Assembly (NCBI GenBank): GCA_945787555.1
Contig: CALZJG010000107.1
Location: forward strand, 1-63,420
Direction: 5' to 3'
DNA from: an uncultured Chromatiaceae bacterium
GTDB lineage: Bacteria; Pseudomonadota; Gammaproteobacteria; DRLM01
DNA: 63,420 nucleotides
Both the position numbers and the translations under genes were made by a program. The notes under the pieces were generated by a model. It had not been told where the DNA came from. It did no database searches and saw nothing but the letters and a program-made list of their open reading frames with translations. Below, piece after piece: positions 1 to 9,308 of the stretch; positions within the stretch are counted from its first letter, which is position 1, and each line of letters begins with the position of its first letter.

Positions 1-257
1 ACTGAAACTGTCCTGCAACGGGAGGAAGGAGAAGCCGTTGTGTGAGTTTCGCTACTCAATGGCGCTGACTAACACAGAAAATAGTTTCGCTGGTGACAGA
101 GACGGTTTTTCGAGGTTCCCTATAATTAATAGTGTTACCAAGGTTATAGGCAGTCCATTACTTGTATACAACAGGAACAACCCACAGTACGCCACACTCG
201 CCCGTTGTTGACGTGGTGGGTGAAATTGGCGCCGCCCCACCACGGAGGGACCGCCGC

Positions 258-2789
258 ATGAATGACAGAGGATCTGCTGGAGCGGTGATTTCGCGTGCCA
301 CGCGAGGCGTCTGCGCAGTGTGGCTGGTACTCATCCTCAGCGCATGTACCTATAACCCACTGCGCGAGCAAGCCCCGCAGCTAGACACTCACAGCTGGGC
401 CGAGCTACGCGGGCAACCGGGGTATGGCGTCTCCAGCGCCTTGGCGTCCGCCTTAGATGAACGCGGCATTTCGGCCACCCTGCGTTTGAGTGGTCAGCTC
501 TATTATGTGGGCACCACCTTGGATGAGAATGGTGCCGCCCGCATCGAGTCCCTGATCCGCCTCCAGCGAACGCGCAAATCGGGCAAGATCCAACGCGTCA
601 AGCACCTCAATCAGCTGGTCTATCACGATAAAGACTATCGCTTTTTGAAGCTATCGGTGTCTTATTGGCGCGAGGCTGCGGATGCGAGCGAACCACGTAA
701 TGCGGGTTTTTATTTCATGCGTCCTGAACAAGCACGCCAGGCGCGTACCCACAACGCGCGCTACCAGTTCATCCGCGCCGAACCCACCATGAGCTGGGAG
801 GCGATTCAACCCCTCCCGGCCGATGGCGAGGATGCTGAGACCGCGACGAAGGCAGAGCGTATCGTCGAGCGTGTCATGATCAAGCGCCAGGGTGCGGTCA
901 ACGCCTACCTCGAAGCCAACGCCGAAACCCGCGTAAACTTCTCATTGCAACTGCCTGTTGACCTGGTGCGGGAAGTGGTCGAAGAACGCTCGGTGATCGC
1001 CGTGGAGATGACCCTGAGTCAGGCTTTTCACACCTCACCGACTACAACCGTGCCCTCTCTCACTCTCCGAGGCACCTGGGCCATTCGCAACCCGCGGCTC
1101 GACGAGGGACGCTTGATTGCACCACAGCAGCGCACCCACGTCGGCCTGGACCGGCTCTACAGCGACCATCTCTTGGCCGAGGACGTCGCCGCCATTGCTG
1201 ACTATCGCCGGACCCTGCTGCAACGCCTCGAGACTTTATTGCCTCACGCAGACGAGAGATCGGCGCGTGGTGACGAATGGGAGGCGACCATCAAGAAGCT
1301 ACGTCCCCTGCAGCGCGATCTCGGTGACTTCATCGTCGAGGCCACCCCCGCAGAACTGGCCTATCTCATTCCGGCCATCACCAGCATCGAAGAGAGCGTC
1401 GCCGGCGAGCTGTTACCTCAAGGAGAGGCCACCGTATTGGCCGGCCCCAACGACGAACGCTTGGTAGTCAAAACCGGTGACATTGCCATACGCCTCGGTT
1501 CCAGCCGTCAGATCGCCGTGGGGACGTATCCCCTACCCCGCGTAACAGAGCGCGACGCCCATGGCTTCGTCACCGCCATGGAGGTGCCGGGGCAACACAA
1601 CAGTTATGCCATGTTCAGGCGATTCTTCGCCGACCCGCAGCTACAGCCCCAGGTCCAAGCCTTGCTGGGACCACTGTGGGAACAGGTACCGGAAACGATC
1701 CGGCTGGCCATCGAACAACCGCGCGACAGCGCGGAGGACCATCCCTTTCTCAGCGGTGATCCTGACGCCAACAAGGTTTTTTTTACCGTGCTGGACAAGT
1801 TCATCGACGCGCAAATAGAAAACGAGATCGCCTATTCCCAGGTCGATGACCATTGGGAAACAGAACTCGATCGGGAGTATTGGCCCAGCGTCATCAACGC
1901 GGCCGAGGAAGATGCCTTGTCCATCGAGCAGTCAAACGTCATCGCCATGCGCGGCAAAGACGGTGCCGACCTGCGCAAAGCTTTGGCCGCGCGGCGCAAT
2001 GTCGCCGCCTATGCGGACCTCCCATCCCCTTATGATTTGGACTTGAGCGATGCGGCGGCACTGGAGAGTCAAATACCGTACTGGCCCGGCACCCCCATCC
2101 TGTCCCATGTTGGGATGGTCATCGTCGAGAACATCGATGGTCGACCTCGGGCCATGGTGTATGACGCCTATCCCGGTGAGGGCATCATGCGCAAACCGTT
2201 CAGTCAATTTTTCGGCGCTGAGGAGGCCGCCATCGGCGCCATCTTCCGCTACACCGGCCCTGAGACGACAGTGCCTGCCCTAGCGGCGACCGAGATCGTG
2301 AAGCTCTACGCCTTACGCAGAAACCTCAAACGCCTGAAAGTGCGCCCCGTCACCACCGGCCATTTACCGACGGAAGTGTTGTTGGCCAACGACGAAGCCG
2401 CGCCTCCGGGCACCCGCGCCCAAGCCTGGGATTCTTTCGATTATGCGTTCGACTGGCGCAATCAAACGCGCTACTCCTGCAGCGAACTGGTGTGGGCCCA
2501 CTATGCACGCCGCGGCGTCAATCTGGCTGACAGTTTCTCCATGTTGCTCGCCCCGGTGGTGGTCGCTCAAGATAAACTAGGCTGGGGCGTGGAAGTCATG
2601 ATCCAAGCCAGCCCACAATCGTTGGTCCTGTCGGACAAACTGCAGCGTATCGTGGATTTTGACTCGATAGAGATCGATGAGACGTTAACGCGTTATTCTG
2701 AAACCGGTCGAACCCAACAGCTGTCCGCAGACAAGCTGGTCAAGGCCGTCGGAGACCACAATGTGCCGACAATCTGGTTTGATCATTAG
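258..2789 (+). CDS. Large lipoprotein with C-terminal YiiX-like (permuted papain) amidase domain
   Basis: Predicted exported lipoprotein of 843 residues. The ATG at 258 follows a GGAGGG ribosome site and gives a signal peptide ending in lipobox LSAC (Cys30); the frame is open back to 162, but that extension would bury the signal peptide. The C-terminal quarter has hallmarks of the YiiX/YebB permuted papain-like branch of the NlpC/P60 superfamily: SHVGMVIV with His617, then SCSELVWAHYARRGV with Cys741. In this permuted fold the histidine precedes the cysteine. Such enzymes cleave amide or thioester bonds in cell-wall, lipid or peptide substrates; the substrate here is unknown. About 560 residues between the lipid anchor and the catalytic domain match nothing I recognise. 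The gene stands alone, with a convergent neighbour. Confident about the lipoprotein and domain, not about the function. Confidence 0.75.
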   Translation: MNDRGSAGAVISRATRGVCAVWLVLILSACTYNPLREQAPQLDTHSWAELRGQPGYGVSSALASALDERGISATLRLSGQLYYVGTTLDENGAARIESLIRLQRTRKSGKIQRVKHLNQLVYHDKDYRFLKLSVSYWREAADASEPRNAGFYFMRPEQARQARTHNARYQFIRAEPTMSWEAIQPLPADGEDAETATKAERIVERVMIKRQGAVNAYLEANAETRVNFSLQLPVDLVREVVEERSVIAVEMTLSQAFHTSPTTTVPSLTLRGTWAIRNPRLDEGRLIAPQQRTHVGLDRLYSDHLLAEDVAAIADYRRTLLQRLETLLPHADERSARGDEWEATIKKLRPLQRDLGDFIVEATPAELAYLIPAITSIEESVAGELLPQGEATVLAGPNDERLVVKTGDIAIRLGSSRQIAVGTYPLPRVTERDAHGFVTAMEVPGQHNSYAMFRRFFADPQLQPQVQALLGPLWEQVPETIRLAIEQPRDSAEDHPFLSGDPDANKVFFTVLDKFIDAQIENEIAYSQVDDHWETELDREYWPSVINAAEEDALSIEQSNVIAMRGKDGADLRKALAARRNVAAYADLPSPYDLDLSDAAALESQIPYWPGTPILSHVGMVIVENIDGRPRAMVYDAYPGEGIMRKPFSQFFGAEEAAIGAIFRYTGPETTVPALAATEIVKLYALRRNLKRLKVRPVTTGHLPTEVLLANDEAAPPGTRAQAWDSFDYAFDWRNQTRYSCSELVWAHYARRGVNLADSFSMLLAPVVVAQDKLGWGVEVMIQASPQSLVLSDKLQRIVDFDSIEIDETLTRYSETGRTQQLSADKLVKAVGDHNVPTIWFDH

Positions 2790-2936
2790 GCCCAGGTAGG
2801 GCCAAGTCTATGCCGGCATGCGTAAATCGCACCCTGTGACGCAGCTAGTTCGCTCGCTATTCGCATCGCTCTCCCAGTGGCGCGGCCAAAACCGACTATT
2901 TCATCCTTAAGAAAAGGCCATCCATGCCTAACGGCA

Positions 2937-3989
2937 TCAACAACCGACCGTCAAGCTGGTATCGCCATTGATGAAATAAATGAACTGACCATCTCCGCCG
3001 ACGTTGCCGAACGGCGTCTGATCAAAGGTGCCTGAACCCCCGGAGGATAGTCGATAACGCTCTAAGATTATCGGACCATCCGGCGCTGACGCTGCGATAT
3101 TGATCTGGTCGGCGGCGGACTCGATGTTGACCGAGAGTGCGCCTATCGTCGCTCCATCCTGGGTCAGGCTGCCGTTCGCCTGCCAATCACTAGCGACATT
3201 TGCCGCGTGCCCGCATTGAAAGGCTTTTGAAATCTCTGCCGTATACTGAAACTGGCTGCCCTCAGCCGTCCAGCTGTTATTGGACTTGTTGGTAAGAAAA
3301 ATCGATTGCCCACTCACAAATTCAATGGTCTCATTGACCTGCATGTCAAAACCATTTGCTGTGACAGTGCCGGTGAGCTCGGGCTTCGTAATCGAGGTAA
3401 ACGGGACATAGCTGCCCCCCAAGGTGAGACTGACGGTATAGCTCGTTCCCTCAATTTGCGCTGTTCCCGACACCGTTCCCCACAAAACGCCGTTGCCCCT
3501 GTTCGCATCGATGGTTAAATCAATGATAGGCGCAACGATCACTTTGTAGCGCAGCTGATATTCGTTCAAAAGGAAAAAATTCGCGTCAAAACCAAAATCC
3601 CCGCTGATAGCGCTAGTGTCATACACGATCTCGGTACCATTCGCTAAAATGATGCGCAAACGGTCGTCGGGTGTCGGGCTATAAGAAAAAGCGGCCGGAT
3701 CCGAAACAGACTGCTGTAACGTGCCGATGACATCCACACCCAGGCTATTGAGAAAAAATGCCGCCTCCACCAATAAATTGTTGGTGCTGGTGATGGTGTT
3801 ATCCAAGAATGCGCCGCCCGTCATGCCCACTTTCAATGCTTGCTCGGTAGAGGACAATCCTGTACTCGACCCGCCGGGCACTTGCCCGCCACCGCCGCCG
3901 TCGCCGCCACCACAGCCGAACAAGCTCAGCATCAACATCACGGCAACGCCGCGCTTCGTCAATTCCTTGAGTAAGTCCATTATCTTCAT
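2937..3989 (-). CDS. Hypothetical lipoprotein with glycine-rich N-terminus
   Basis: Predicted lipoprotein of about 350 residues. A short signal peptide ends in LFGCGGGDGGGGG, so Cys26 would be lipidated and a flexible glycine linker follows. The mature part is threonine/serine/asparagine-rich and strand-forming, with one cysteine in the middle (FQCGHAANV) and one at the very C-terminus (SLTVGC), which could pair outside the cytoplasm. No family was recognised. The start is uncertain: in-frame GTG at 3995, ATG at 3989 and ATG at 3980 all keep the signal peptide. I use 3989. It converges with the YiiX-like gene and is divergent from the protease gene. A surface-exposed beta-rich lipoprotein is the most that can be inferred. 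Confidence 0.6.
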   Translation of the reverse strand: MKIMDLLKELTKRGVAVMLMLSLFGCGGGDGGGGGQVPGGSSTGLSSTEQALKVGMTGGAFLDNTITSTNNLLVEAAFFLNSLGVDVIGTLQQSVSDPAAFSYSPTPDDRLRIILANGTEIVYDTSAISGDFGFDANFFLLNEYQLRYKVIVAPIIDLTIDANRGNGVLWGTVSGTAQIEGTSYTVSLTLGGSYVPFTSITKPELTGTVTANGFDMQVNETIEFVSGQSIFLTNKSNNSWTAEGSQFQYTAEISKAFQCGHAANVASDWQANGSLTQDGATIGALSVNIESAADQINIAASAPDGPIILERYRLSSGGSGTFDQTPFGNVGGDGQFIYFINGDTSLTVGC

Positions 3990-4402
3990 CCCCACTACAC
4001 TGCTTGCCGATGTACCATCGGGCTGCTATGCGTCCATGTGGCATAAGCAGACTGATAATCACCGGCGTGTGAAGAAAGGTCACGCTTACCTAAGCTTAGT
4101 CGGTCTTTCCAATTTTTTAAGGTTTTCTTGCCCAACTATCATATGCAAAAATCATTATTGCAAACCTGATCAATTAGCGTGGTTACCACGGGGCCAAAGT
4201 AAACACGCCGAGCTAATGCAACGTACCGGCGAACCACGCCCTCCTCCACCGGCGCAGATTCTTCACTGAACAGCCGTTGGCCAGCGACAACGCCAAAGTA
4301 AATGGCCCAGGAAGTGCCCCGGTGCTATGCTGATTGTAGCTGCGTAAGCTGCGCGGCTTTGATCAACGAATAACTTGAAGATAACAAGCAAGGAGGCACA
4401 TC
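3990..4402. other. Intergenic region between divergent genes
   Basis: About 410 bases between the glycine-rich lipoprotein and the protease. Around 4095-4190 it is visibly more A/T-rich than its surroundings, as expected for divergent promoters, but I could not pick a convincing -35/-10 pair. The only clear signal is the ribosome site AAGGAGG directly before the protease ATG. An open frame crossing it on the plus strand (3721-4269) is mostly antisense to the lipoprotein and looks spurious. Confidence 0.4.
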
Positions 4403-5431
4403 ATGACCGACACACTTAGCACGGTGCGCGTCGCCCTCAAAGCTAGGTCGAACGAAATCTTGGGAAAGACAAACGTAGTGGCCACCGGTGTTGGGTATAA
4501 GGTGACTGCGGGCCAGAAAACCGACACCTTGTGCGTGGTATGTTCAGTGGAGAAGAAAATCAACGCGGCGTCCCTCTCCGCCGATGACTTGGTTCCCAAA
4601 GATGTGGATGGCATCCCGACAGATGTCATTGAAACGGGGCCAATTCGGGCCTTGCAGGCCCCCACTGAGCGTTATCGCCCCGCACCAGGCGGTGTCAGTC
4701 TGGGTCATGTCGATATTACTGCCGGTACGCTTGGCTGCTGGGTGTGCAAAGATGGCCGGCCAATGATTCTGTCCAATAACCACGTCATGGCGAACAGCAA
4801 TGCGGCCCAGATTGGGGATCCAATTCTACAACCTGGACCTCATGACGGCGGGAGTCTTCCAGATGACCAAATCGCTGTATTGGAAGGTTTCATCCCCATA
4901 GAACTCACCGGCTTGCCCAGTGAGTGCAACGTGGCGGGCCGTATTGCGGACGCCCTCAATAGCATTGCGAAGGCAATGGACAGTGACACCCGACTGCAGA
5001 CCGTTAAGATCCATGCCGGAGATAATCTCGTCGACGCGGCCATTGCTCGGCCCTTGAAAGACGAATTCATTGATATGTCGATTCGTCACATCGGTGAAAT
5101 AAAAGGCTTGGCGGAGGGTGATATAGGGATGGCAATCAAGAAGAGTGGCCGTACCACGGACTTCACTTCAGGCACCATCGATCAGATCGACGTGACCGTG
5201 ACCGTGCAATATGGTGAAGGCCGTACGGCGCGATTCACAGACCAGTTAATGGCCGGCCCCATGAGCAAAGGTGGCGACAGCGGTTCGGCGATTTTCTCCG
5301 ACAACAACGATGAGGAAAAAAACAACCACTTAGTCGGTTTGCTTTTTGCCGGCAGCGATAATAGTACGATTATCAATCGTATCCAGAATGTGTTTTCGGC
5401 ACTTGGGTTGAGCCTATGCGGTACTTCATAA
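4403..5431 (+). CDS. Trypsin-like serine protease with N-terminal alpha/beta domain
   Basis: A 342-residue chymotrypsin-fold protein. The triad can be read as His127 in LSNNHVMA, Asp211 in NLVDAAIA and Ser293 in KGGDSGSAIF; KKSGRTTDFTSG precedes the serine, as in related bacterial trypsin-like proteins. Residues 8-84 form a separate domain (VATGVGYKV, then IPTDVIETG) that also occurs, alone, in the lipoprotein encoded just downstream. No signal peptide is visible, so the protein seems cytoplasmic unless it is exported by another route. The start follows AAGGAGG with good spacing. Its end overlaps the next gene by 16 bases, which implies translational coupling. Substrate unknown. The protease assignment is strong; whether it is active or mainly binds is open. 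Confidence 0.8.
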   Translation: MTDTLSTVRVALKARSNEILGKTNVVATGVGYKVTAGQKTDTLCVVCSVEKKINAASLSADDLVPKDVDGIPTDVIETGPIRALQAPTERYRPAPGGVSLGHVDITAGTLGCWVCKDGRPMILSNNHVMANSNAAQIGDPILQPGPHDGGSLPDDQIAVLEGFIPIELTGLPSECNVAGRIADALNSIAKAMDSDTRLQTVKIHAGDNLVDAAIARPLKDEFIDMSIRHIGEIKGLAEGDIGMAIKKSGRTTDFTSGTIDQIDVTVTVQYGEGRTARFTDQLMAGPMSKGGDSGSAIFSDNNDEEKNNHLVGLLFAGSDNSTIINRIQNVFSALGLSLCGTS

Positions 5432-5709
5432 TTGGATTGGTGTTGTTCGCGGTTGTCGCCTGTGGCGAGGAAGCGGCAGAGGGAATTAATGTGCCTAATA
5501 CGATTAAGGAAGTACGAGCCAAACATGAAGCTCAGTTGCTTGATGTGCCCGGCGTGGTGTCAGTGGGAATTGGCAAGGGGGAAACTGGGGAGCCGGTCAT
5601 CGTTATTGGCGTGGAACGCGATGATCACGAACTCCTGTCTACTTTACCTGAAGTGCTGGAAGGATACCCGGTAAAGAAACAGGTTGTCGGCACAATACGT
5701 GCAAAATAA
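5416..5709 (+). CDS. Small lipoprotein consisting of the protease's N-terminal domain
   Basis: A 97-residue predicted lipoprotein: signal peptide, lipobox VVAC with Cys16, then one compact domain. Residues 30-96 align by eye with residues 8-84 of the upstream protease: a helix (KHEAQLL against RSNEILG), then VVSVGIGKG against VATGVGYKV, then EGYPVKKQVVGTIRA against DGIPTDVIETGPIRA. The gene starts inside the end of the protease gene, so the two are probably co-translated. A free-standing copy of a protease accessory domain could act as an inhibitor, chaperone-like partner or sensor; this is inference. The compartments conflict, since the lipoprotein is exported while the protease shows no signal. 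Confidence 0.75.
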   Translation: MRYFIIGLVLFAVVACGEEAAEGINVPNTIKEVRAKHEAQLLDVPGVVSVGIGKGETGEPVIVIGVERDDHELLSTLPEVLEGYPVKKQVVGTIRAK

Positions 5710-5785
5710 TACCAGAAATTGATGTCATCCCTTTGTCTAGATACGGCAGGGTTGTGCCATTATTTATTGAATGGGTACTGTCGAC

Positions 5786-6676
5786 TTACCGGAAACGGCA
5801 GGATTGTAGCAGTAGAAGCTGCACGCGTAACATCATGTCCCTATGATAAAGAATGCCAACCCATATAGGGGTTTCTGGCCCAAACCGCCGAAAATCTGCA
5901 CTAGCCAGGACGACCATATCGTCAGCGAACCGGGCATACTCGACCACTGTCCACTGCCGATAGTGCGTGACCACCTCTGCCCGCTCCAGCATTTTGTCTA
6001 CCTCATTGAGATACACATTGCTGAGCAAAGGCAAAATCACTCCACCCTGTGGCACACCCCGTTTACCCGATGCTTTCAGAATCAACTTGAGCAACTGCAT
6101 AACCTTGTCATCATTGATCCGGTCTGCCACCTTCCTCAATACAATATGATGTCGCACCGTATCAAAGTACGATCGCAAGTCGAGATCGATGACATACGTT
6201 TTGCCCGTCAATATCGCTTCCGAGACACGTCGAATCGCATCCTGCGCTGATTTCTTGGGTCGATAGCCAAACGACCCCGGTTGAAAATCCGCATCAAAGA
6301 TCGGCTCCAGGATGAGCTTCAGCGCACCCTGTACCACCCGGTCGCGGATCGTCGGTATCGATAGCCCTCGCGAGCCTCCCCCATCCTTGGGTATCACCAC
6401 TTTCCGCAGCCGTAGAGGACGGTATGTCCGCTCGGCCAACTCCTGATGCAGCTGGTCGATAAACGCGTCCAGTCCTCCGGCTTCAATCGCTTCAAACGTC
6501 ACCCCGTCACTACCCGGAGCACCGCTGTTGGCTTTTGCCAGCCGATAGGCTTCCTGAAGCGTCTCGTGCTTGCACACGTGAACATACAGCCCCCAGAAGC
6601 GCCAAGACGGTTCAGCCTTCGCCTTGACGTATAGCCTTCGCCTCAGGTCTTGCAGAATAATGGGTGCCTTTATCAT
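5786..6676 (-). pseudogene. Truncated group II intron reverse transcriptase/maturase
   Basis: The N-terminal two-thirds of a group II intron-encoded protein. Visible are WRFWGLYVHVCKHETLQEAY, GAPGSDGVTFEAI, RPLRLRKVVIPK, GSFGYRPKKSAQDAI, the GVPQGGVILPLLSN motif and the polymerase active site YARFADDMVV. Homology stops near 5900, immediately after the catalytic aspartates; the last 40 or so codons are unrelated sequence. The remaining RT motifs, the thumb/maturase domain and any endonuclease are missing, so splicing or retrohoming help is unlikely. I place the start at the ATG at 6676, after GGGGTGA. The matching 5' intron RNA lies upstream (6677-7192), so the whole element lost its 3' end. 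Confidence 0.85.
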
Positions 6677-7192
6677 TTCACCCCTGCCTCCCATATCGTC
6701 GAAGTCATTATGTGCAGTAAGGCCCCTTCACTCCACGGGCGTTACCCCGCTTCATCACTACTACGGACCTCGCCGCCACCGTCTCGTCTTTCAGCTCACT
6801 TCCCGGTGTCGCCGGTTATAGAGCTTACCTTGCTCCGATCCTTTCTGATCGGGACGAGGACGGCTTCTCCAGTTGCTCGGTCTGTCCTTGTCACCGTGCT
6901 GCCCCTACTACCCCGCCGGAGCGTGATACCTCAACAGTCAGTCTGCGATATCACGAGCTGCCTTCGCCCCCAGAGAACGGGCTCGGCCTCCGGAGTTATA
7001 AATTCTGACGAGGCCACCTATGGGTTCGCTTGCGTTACGGCCCGGTGACTTACTCACCATCCCAAGGATGGCTTTGTCAGTCAGCTTCATCCGCTTCGTT
7101 TCCTCCGCGAATGTGACTCAAGTTACGGGGCGCTGACTTCTACCCCGGTGGGACTGACTCCCACTGAACAGACCAGCCTAAGCTGGACACAC
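6677..7192 (-). ncRNA. 5' portion of a group II intron ribozyme (domains I-IV part)
   Basis: About 515 bases upstream of the maturase frame on the same strand, with no coding frame but many paired G/C-rich segments, as expected for the catalytic RNA. Read on the minus strand the likely 5' splice end is GTGTGTCC at 7192, matching the GUGYG start of group II introns. The segment GTGAAGGGGCCTTACTGC lies shortly before the reading frame. Domains V and VI, which should follow the maturase gene, were not found. The element is therefore a 3'-truncated, probably dead intron. The exact 5' boundary rests on the consensus only. Confidence 0.65.
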
Positions 7193-7236
7193 TCCCTGGC
7201 GAATTACGAATCAAGCCGCCATCGGTGTTTGCCATA

Positions 7237-7255
7237 GGTTCTGGTGAAAATAGCC
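7237..7255 (+). repeat. Left terminal inverted repeat of the IS6 element
   Basis: Begins GGTTCTGGTGAAAATAGCC. Its first ten bases are identical to the inverted copy at the other end, after which the two diverge. Confidence 0.75.
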
Positions 7256-7343
7256 GCGTTGGTGGAGCGAACGCGTCGTTGACGCGATGCTTTCATGCAC
7301 CCAACACGCCCAACCACGGAATCGTTGGACGCACCGCGCCCGG

Positions 7344-7995
7344 TCATGATCCTGGCCAGGTGATACTGACCTTTGCCGATCTGCTGGCCCGTTCGATACC
7401 GGTTGCCACGATGGTGGCGTGCGCGAAGACCTTGAAGCCAAACATCGGCCTCGTCCGCGCGTTGACGCGTCGATGATATTGTTCAATGATATTGTTTAGA
7501 CTCTGATTCGCGCGCACGATCACGCGGTCAGAGTTCCTCATCTGCTTTGAGTTCATCGACCGCCCGATGCGAGGCGGCATAGCCGTCCAAGGTGATCTTC
7601 TTCGGCTCGCCGCGATAAACGATGGCGCGCTTAAGAAAGCGCTTGGCGGCGGCGACATCACGCTGCGCGCTGAGGTAGAAGTCGACGGTCGCTCCTTGTT
7701 TATCGACTGCGCGGTAGAGATAAACCCACTCGCCTTTGACCTTAATATACGTCTCGTCCAGCCGCCAGAAGCGACCGACAGGCTTGGCATACTTCCGCCA
7801 GCGCTGCTCGAACACCCTGGCATACCGCAGAACCCAGCGCATGATCGTGGTATGGGCCATCGACAGGACCCGTCCTGCCATCATATCCACCAGGCCACGA
7901 TAGCTGGGTTTATGGGTGACGTACCAGCGCACGCACAGGATGATAACGAAGCGATCAAAGTGGCGGCCATTGAAGAGGAAGTCAGCGTTATTCAT
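7344..7995 (-). pseudogene. IS6-family transposase, frameshifted
   Basis: DDE transposase split by a frameshift near 7530. The first frame carries FNGRHFDRFVIILCVRWYV, WRLDETYIKVKGEWVYLYRA (first catalytic Asp) and KKITLDGYAASHRAVDEL (second Asp), then stops after KADEEL. The C-terminal part continues in another frame: SLNNIIEQYHRRVNARTRPM, which supplies the catalytic Glu, then FGFKVFAHATIVATGIE. All three acidic residues are therefore encoded but not in one frame. The start could be the ATG at 7995 or 8004. I regard it as inactive; a programmed shift is conceivable but I see no slippery heptamer at the junction. Confidence 0.85.
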
Positions 7996-8017
7996 ACCAC
8001 CCATCTTGCGCAAATTC

Positions 8018-8036
8018 GTCTTTTTGCACCAGAACC
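8018..8036 (-). repeat. Right terminal inverted repeat of the IS6 element
   Basis: Read on the minus strand it begins GGTTCTGGTGCAAAAAGAC, matching the left end over the first ten bases. It lies 22-41 bases upstream of the possible transposase start codons. Confidence 0.75.
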
Positions 8037-8125
8037 GCCATGATCACGGCTCCGCGCCCTGACCTGCAATCCTGTCCGCGCTTCCTTGCGCAGCCACCTC
8101 AAGCACGGAACTGGGTATGTTTGGC

Positions 8126-9304
8126 TCATTTTGTTCCCGCCCCCACGCGTTCGAAGGCCGCCACCACCGTGTCCAATTGTTTCTGAGTGTGGGCCGCCGA
8201 GATTTGCACGCGGATACGGGCCTGTCCCTGCGGCACCACCGGGTAGGAAAAACCGATCACGTAGATCCCCTCCTCCAGCAAGCGCGCGGCCAGCGTCTGG
8301 GCGCGAGTCGCATCATAGAGCATGATGGGCACGATGGGATGGACGCTCGCGCGAATCTCGAAACCGGCGCCTTGCATACGCGCGCGAAAATAGCGCGTGT
8401 TGTCCCACAACTGCTCGCGTCTTGCCGCGGCGTGCGCCACTAGCTCCAAAGCCTTGAGGCCGCCACCCACCAAGGCCGGTGCGAGCGTATTGGAAAAGAG
8501 ATAGGGCCGCGAGCGTTGGCGCAGCAACTCCACGATCTCGCGCCGTGCCGCGGTAAAACCGCCGGAGCCGCCACCCAGGGCTTTGCCGAGAGTGGAGGTG
8601 TAAATGTCGATCTTATCCATGACGCCGTGGTGCTCGGCGCTGCCGCGGCCACCGGCACCGAGGACGCCGGTGGCGTGCGAGTCGTCGACCATTACCAGTG
8701 CCTGATAGCGTTCAGCGAGGACGACGATCTCATCCAGCTTAGCGATGTCGCCGTCCATACTGAACACGCCGTCGGTGGCGATGAGACGCGTACGACAACT
8801 TTTCGATTCTTCGAGTTTCGCCTCCAGGTCCGCCATGTCGCCGTGTGCGTAACGCAAACGCATGGCTTTGCACAGCCGGATGCCGTCGATGATGGAAGCA
8901 TGATTGAGGGCATCGCTGATGACTGCATCCTCGCCGCCCAACAAGGTCTCGAACAAGCCGGTGTTGGCATCGAAGCATGAGGTGTAGAGGATCGCCTCCT
9001 CGGTGCCCATGAACGCGGCGATGGCTTGTTCCAATTGCTGATGAATGTCTTGTGTGCCGCAGATGAAGCGCACCGACGCCATTCCGTAGCCATGCGTTTG
9101 CAACGCAGTGATGGCGGCGGCGACGATGTCGGGGTGGTTGGCGAGACCGAGATAATTGTTGGCGCAGAAATTGAGCACCTCGCCGCCTTCGCGCGTGGCG
9201 ATGGTAACGTCTTGCGGTGTGGTGAGCACACGCTCTTGTTTATACAAGCCCTGTCGGCGTATCGAGTCCAATTCTGCTGCGTAGCGTGGTACCTGCCAGG
9301 TCAT
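8126..9304 (-). CDS. kbl: 2-amino-3-ketobutyrate CoA ligase (glycine C-acetyltransferase)
   Basis: A 392-residue PLP enzyme of the alpha-oxoamine synthase family, close to the usual length of Kbl. It converts 2-amino-3-ketobutyrate and CoA to glycine and acetyl-CoA, the second step of threonine breakdown. Visible features are [13 protein letters not shown] near the N-terminus, [13 protein letters not shown], the aspartate-containing [11 protein letters not shown] and the PLP lysine in [13 protein letters not shown]. Related enzymes (8-amino-7-oxononanoate or 5-aminolevulinate synthase) share the fold, but the adjacent tdh four bases upstream fixes the role. The gene pair is transcribed tdh then kbl; in Escherichia coli the order is reversed. 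Cytoplasmic. Confidence 0.93.
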   Translation of the reverse strand: MTWQVPRYAAELDSIRRQGLYKQERVLTTPQDVTIATREGGEVLNFCANNYLGLANHPDIVAAAITALQTHGYGMASVRFICGTQDIHQQLEQAIAAFMGTEEAILYTSCFDANTGLFETLLGGEDAVISDALNHASIIDGIRLCKAMRLRYAHGDMADLEAKLEESKSCRTRLIATDGVFSMDGDIAKLDEIVVLAERYQALVMVDDSHATGVLGAGGRGSAEHHGVMDKIDIYTSTLGKALGGGSGGFTAARREIVELLRQRSRPYLFSNTLAPALVGGGLKALELVAHAAARREQLWDNTRYFRARMQGAGFEIRASVHPIVPIMLYDATRAQTLAARLLEEGIYVIGFSYPVVPQGQARIRVQISAAHTQKQLDTVVAAFERVGAGTK

Positions 9305-9308
9305 GGAC

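Larger units (their letters stand above)
7237..8036 (-). mobile_element. IS6-family insertion sequence, decayed
   Basis: An 800-base element whose size fits the IS6 family. Both ends carry the terminal inverted repeat GGTTCTGGTG pointing inward, at 7237-7246 on the plus strand and 8027-8036 on the minus strand. One transposase gene fills it, in two frames. No clean 8-base target duplication is visible: the left flank ends GCCATA and the right flank begins GCCATG, a partial 5-of-6 match that may be chance. Only about 45 bases separate it from the 5' end of the group II intron, so the two elements form one mobile island between the lipoprotein pair and kbl. Confidence 0.8.

Noticed and set aside
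3721-4269. 182-codon plus-strand frame opposite the glycine-rich lipoprotein
   Set aside because: It is antisense to a better-supported lipoprotein gene and contains a long proline run that is the mirror of its glycine linker.
7200-7250. 8-base target duplication of the IS6 element
   Set aside because: Flanks share only GCCAT next to the repeats; a true 8-base match is absent, so it was not annotated.
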